A DNA stretch of 64,000 nucleotides, from the NCBI RefSeq assembly GCF_921292975.1, contig NZ_CAKLCM010000003.1, positions 1,364,001 to 1,428,000 of the forward strand, written 5' to 3'. Source of the stretch: Vibrio hippocampi. GTDB taxonomy: Bacteria > Pseudomonadota > Gammaproteobacteria > Enterobacterales > Vibrionaceae. Every line of letters starts with the position of its first letter. Within the stretch, counting starts at the first letter, position 1. Below are positions 63,174 to 64,000 of this stretch, in pieces. The translations under genes and the position numbers were made by a program. The notes beneath the pieces are model-generated. The model had not been told where the DNA came from, made no database searches, and worked only from the letters and a program-made list of their open reading frames with translations.

Positions 63174-64000
63174 CTAATCTAAAGTACTCAAATACTCAAC
63201 AATGGCTTGTCTATCCTGTTTGTTTTTTAGACCGGTGTAGCCCATATAAGTCCCGGGGATCAGATCTTTCGGCGACGCTAAAAACTGTTCGATCAATGAT
63301 TCACTCCAAACTGGATTTTTTGCAGCAAACTCCAACATGGCTTTTGAATAGTTTTGATAACGGTCGTCTGAGGCGACTTTACGCCCGACAATTTGGTTCA
63401 TGTTAGGGGCAATCGACGAGTTTTCCGAGTGACAAAGCGTACATTGTGAGTAAAGTTGGCGACCACGCTCAATACTGTTCTCTGGTAAGGTGTCGTTACC
63501 GCCAGCAGTGTATTTATTGCGTATCGTGAGTAGCGTTTGTGATTGAGAGTCTGTGAGTAGCGCCCTCACTTTAAGCATTGCCTGTGCCTGATCCCATGTC
63601 ATGCTGGCTTCAATGCCACCGGTTGCTTGACCATACTCTACCACCTTATCTGTGGAGATGGTTTTTCCTTGCTGTGCCGCCTCAAGCGTGCGCATCAACT
63701 GTCCGCGCTGCTCAAGAAAGTCGTTAAATTCTGCGATATTATTTTGGGCTGATTGCTGCAACAACGCGTTCTGCTGTTCCGTGAGCAGGCTTCTCACTTC
63801 TTTCGCGACCTGACCGCGCTTGATGCCGTGATTCGATGCGATACGCAAACTCACAAAACCAAAGTGCTGACTCGGTTTGCCCACCACCTCAAAATCATTA
63901 AACTCTTGATCACCTGTTGACCAACTTAGCAAGCGAGCCGCCAAATTCACCAACTCTTTCTTATCCGCTTTGCTCATTTTAATTTTGCTGCTAGACAGAG
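63174..64000 (-). CDS. c-type cytochrome with N-terminal extension (5' end outside window)
   Basis: The frame has no stop before the right edge and the Met at 63977 lacks an export signal, so the real start is probably outside. At least 267 residues are seen: a helical N-terminal part (SLLTEQQNALLQQ) and a class I cytochrome c domain (CTLCH, near residue 180; SPKDLIPGTYMGYTGLKNKQDRQAIVEYLSTL with the axial Met in GTYMGY). It should be periplasmic and carry electrons; partner unknown. Confidence 0.8.
   Translation of the reverse strand, partial: LSSSKIKMSKADKKELVNLAARLLSWSTGDQEFNDFEVVGKPSQHFGFVSLRIASNHGIKRGQVAKEVRSLLTEQQNALLQQSAQNNIAEFNDFLEQRGQLMRTLEAAQQGKTISTDKVVEYGQATGGIEASMTWDQAQAMLKVRALLTDSQSQTLLTIRNKYTAGGNDTLPENSIERGRQLYSQCTLCHSENSSIAPNMNQIVGRKVASDDRYQNYSKAMLEFAAKNPVWSESLIEQFLASPKDLIPGTYMGYTGLKNKQDRQAIVEYLSTLD

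Overview
The window is a chromosomal segment of a marine Vibrio (Gammaproteobacteria, Vibrionaceae), with moderate GC and no phage, plasmid or rRNA/tRNA genes seen. The genus call rests on the Vibrio-type heme cluster (hutZXW divergent from tonB-exbB-exbD-hutBCD), an add gene with the V. vulnificus-type adenine riboswitch, a DUF2850 protein (a family I know from Vibrio), and an FRase I-like nitroreductase. The species cannot be fixed from the sequence; a C-P lyase operon together with PhnW-PbfA-PhnX suggests an environmental species.

Layout. 1-1200: the 5' part of a GGGtGRT-family gene and an upstream NifU-like scaffold gene, preceded by a fluoride (crcB-type) riboswitch. 1.7-9.3 kb: heme uptake and use, with a Fur-like site in the divergent promoter. 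9.3-14 kb: a TetR regulator, yfcZ-like, a secreted leucine-rich-repeat protein, a membrane GGDEF protein and mepA. 14-15.5 kb: purine salvage (add with adenine riboswitch, ppnP). 15.7-25.2 kb: DUF2850, ArsR, chemoreceptor, prepilin-like, DUF2058, PilZ, LonB-like protease, methyltransferase and LysR genes. 25.5-28.9 kb: a CDF-like transporter, a YddG-type exporter and a phospholipase D-family lipoprotein. 28.9-33.3 kb: 2-aminoethylphosphonate catabolism (GntR regulator, phnW, pbfA, phnX). 33.5-39 kb: lipase-like, GNAT, cbpA-like, glgC and yghU. 39-43 kb: a light/DNA-repair group (DUF2256, SDR, Fe-S photolyase, Cry-DASH). 43.3-46.2 kb: an arylamine N-acetyltransferase, a REP-associated Y1 transposase with REP-like repeats, and a nitroreductase. 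46.5-59.3 kb: a complete C-P lyase system (phnFGHIJKLMNP plus a hexapeptide transferase, and the transporter phnCDEE). 59.6-64 kb: yajD, a quinone oxidoreductase with its TetR regulator, two GNATs, and a c-type cytochrome cut by the right edge.

How genes work together. Heme enters through TonB-ExbBD-energised receptors and HutBCD, and is then carried and degraded by HutX, HutZ and HutW, probably under Fur. Two independent phosphonate routes lie 13 kb apart: a hydrolytic AEP route that also takes hydroxylated AEP through PbfA, and the broad-specificity C-P lyase. Upstream of both phnF and phnC I see a Pho-box-like sequence and copies of a TCTAGA-centred palindrome, which suggests PhoB activation with PhnF repression.

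The most unusual signals are the fluoride riboswitch placed in front of an iron-sulfur-scaffold-like/GGGtGRT gene pair rather than a fluoride channel, with three competing helices around the start codon; the RAYT transposase beside a spray of TATGCCTGTCC repeats; a dispersed ~50 bp palindromic repeat in four copies; and many unrelated 13-18 bp tandem repeats at gene ends, one of them translated into mepA.
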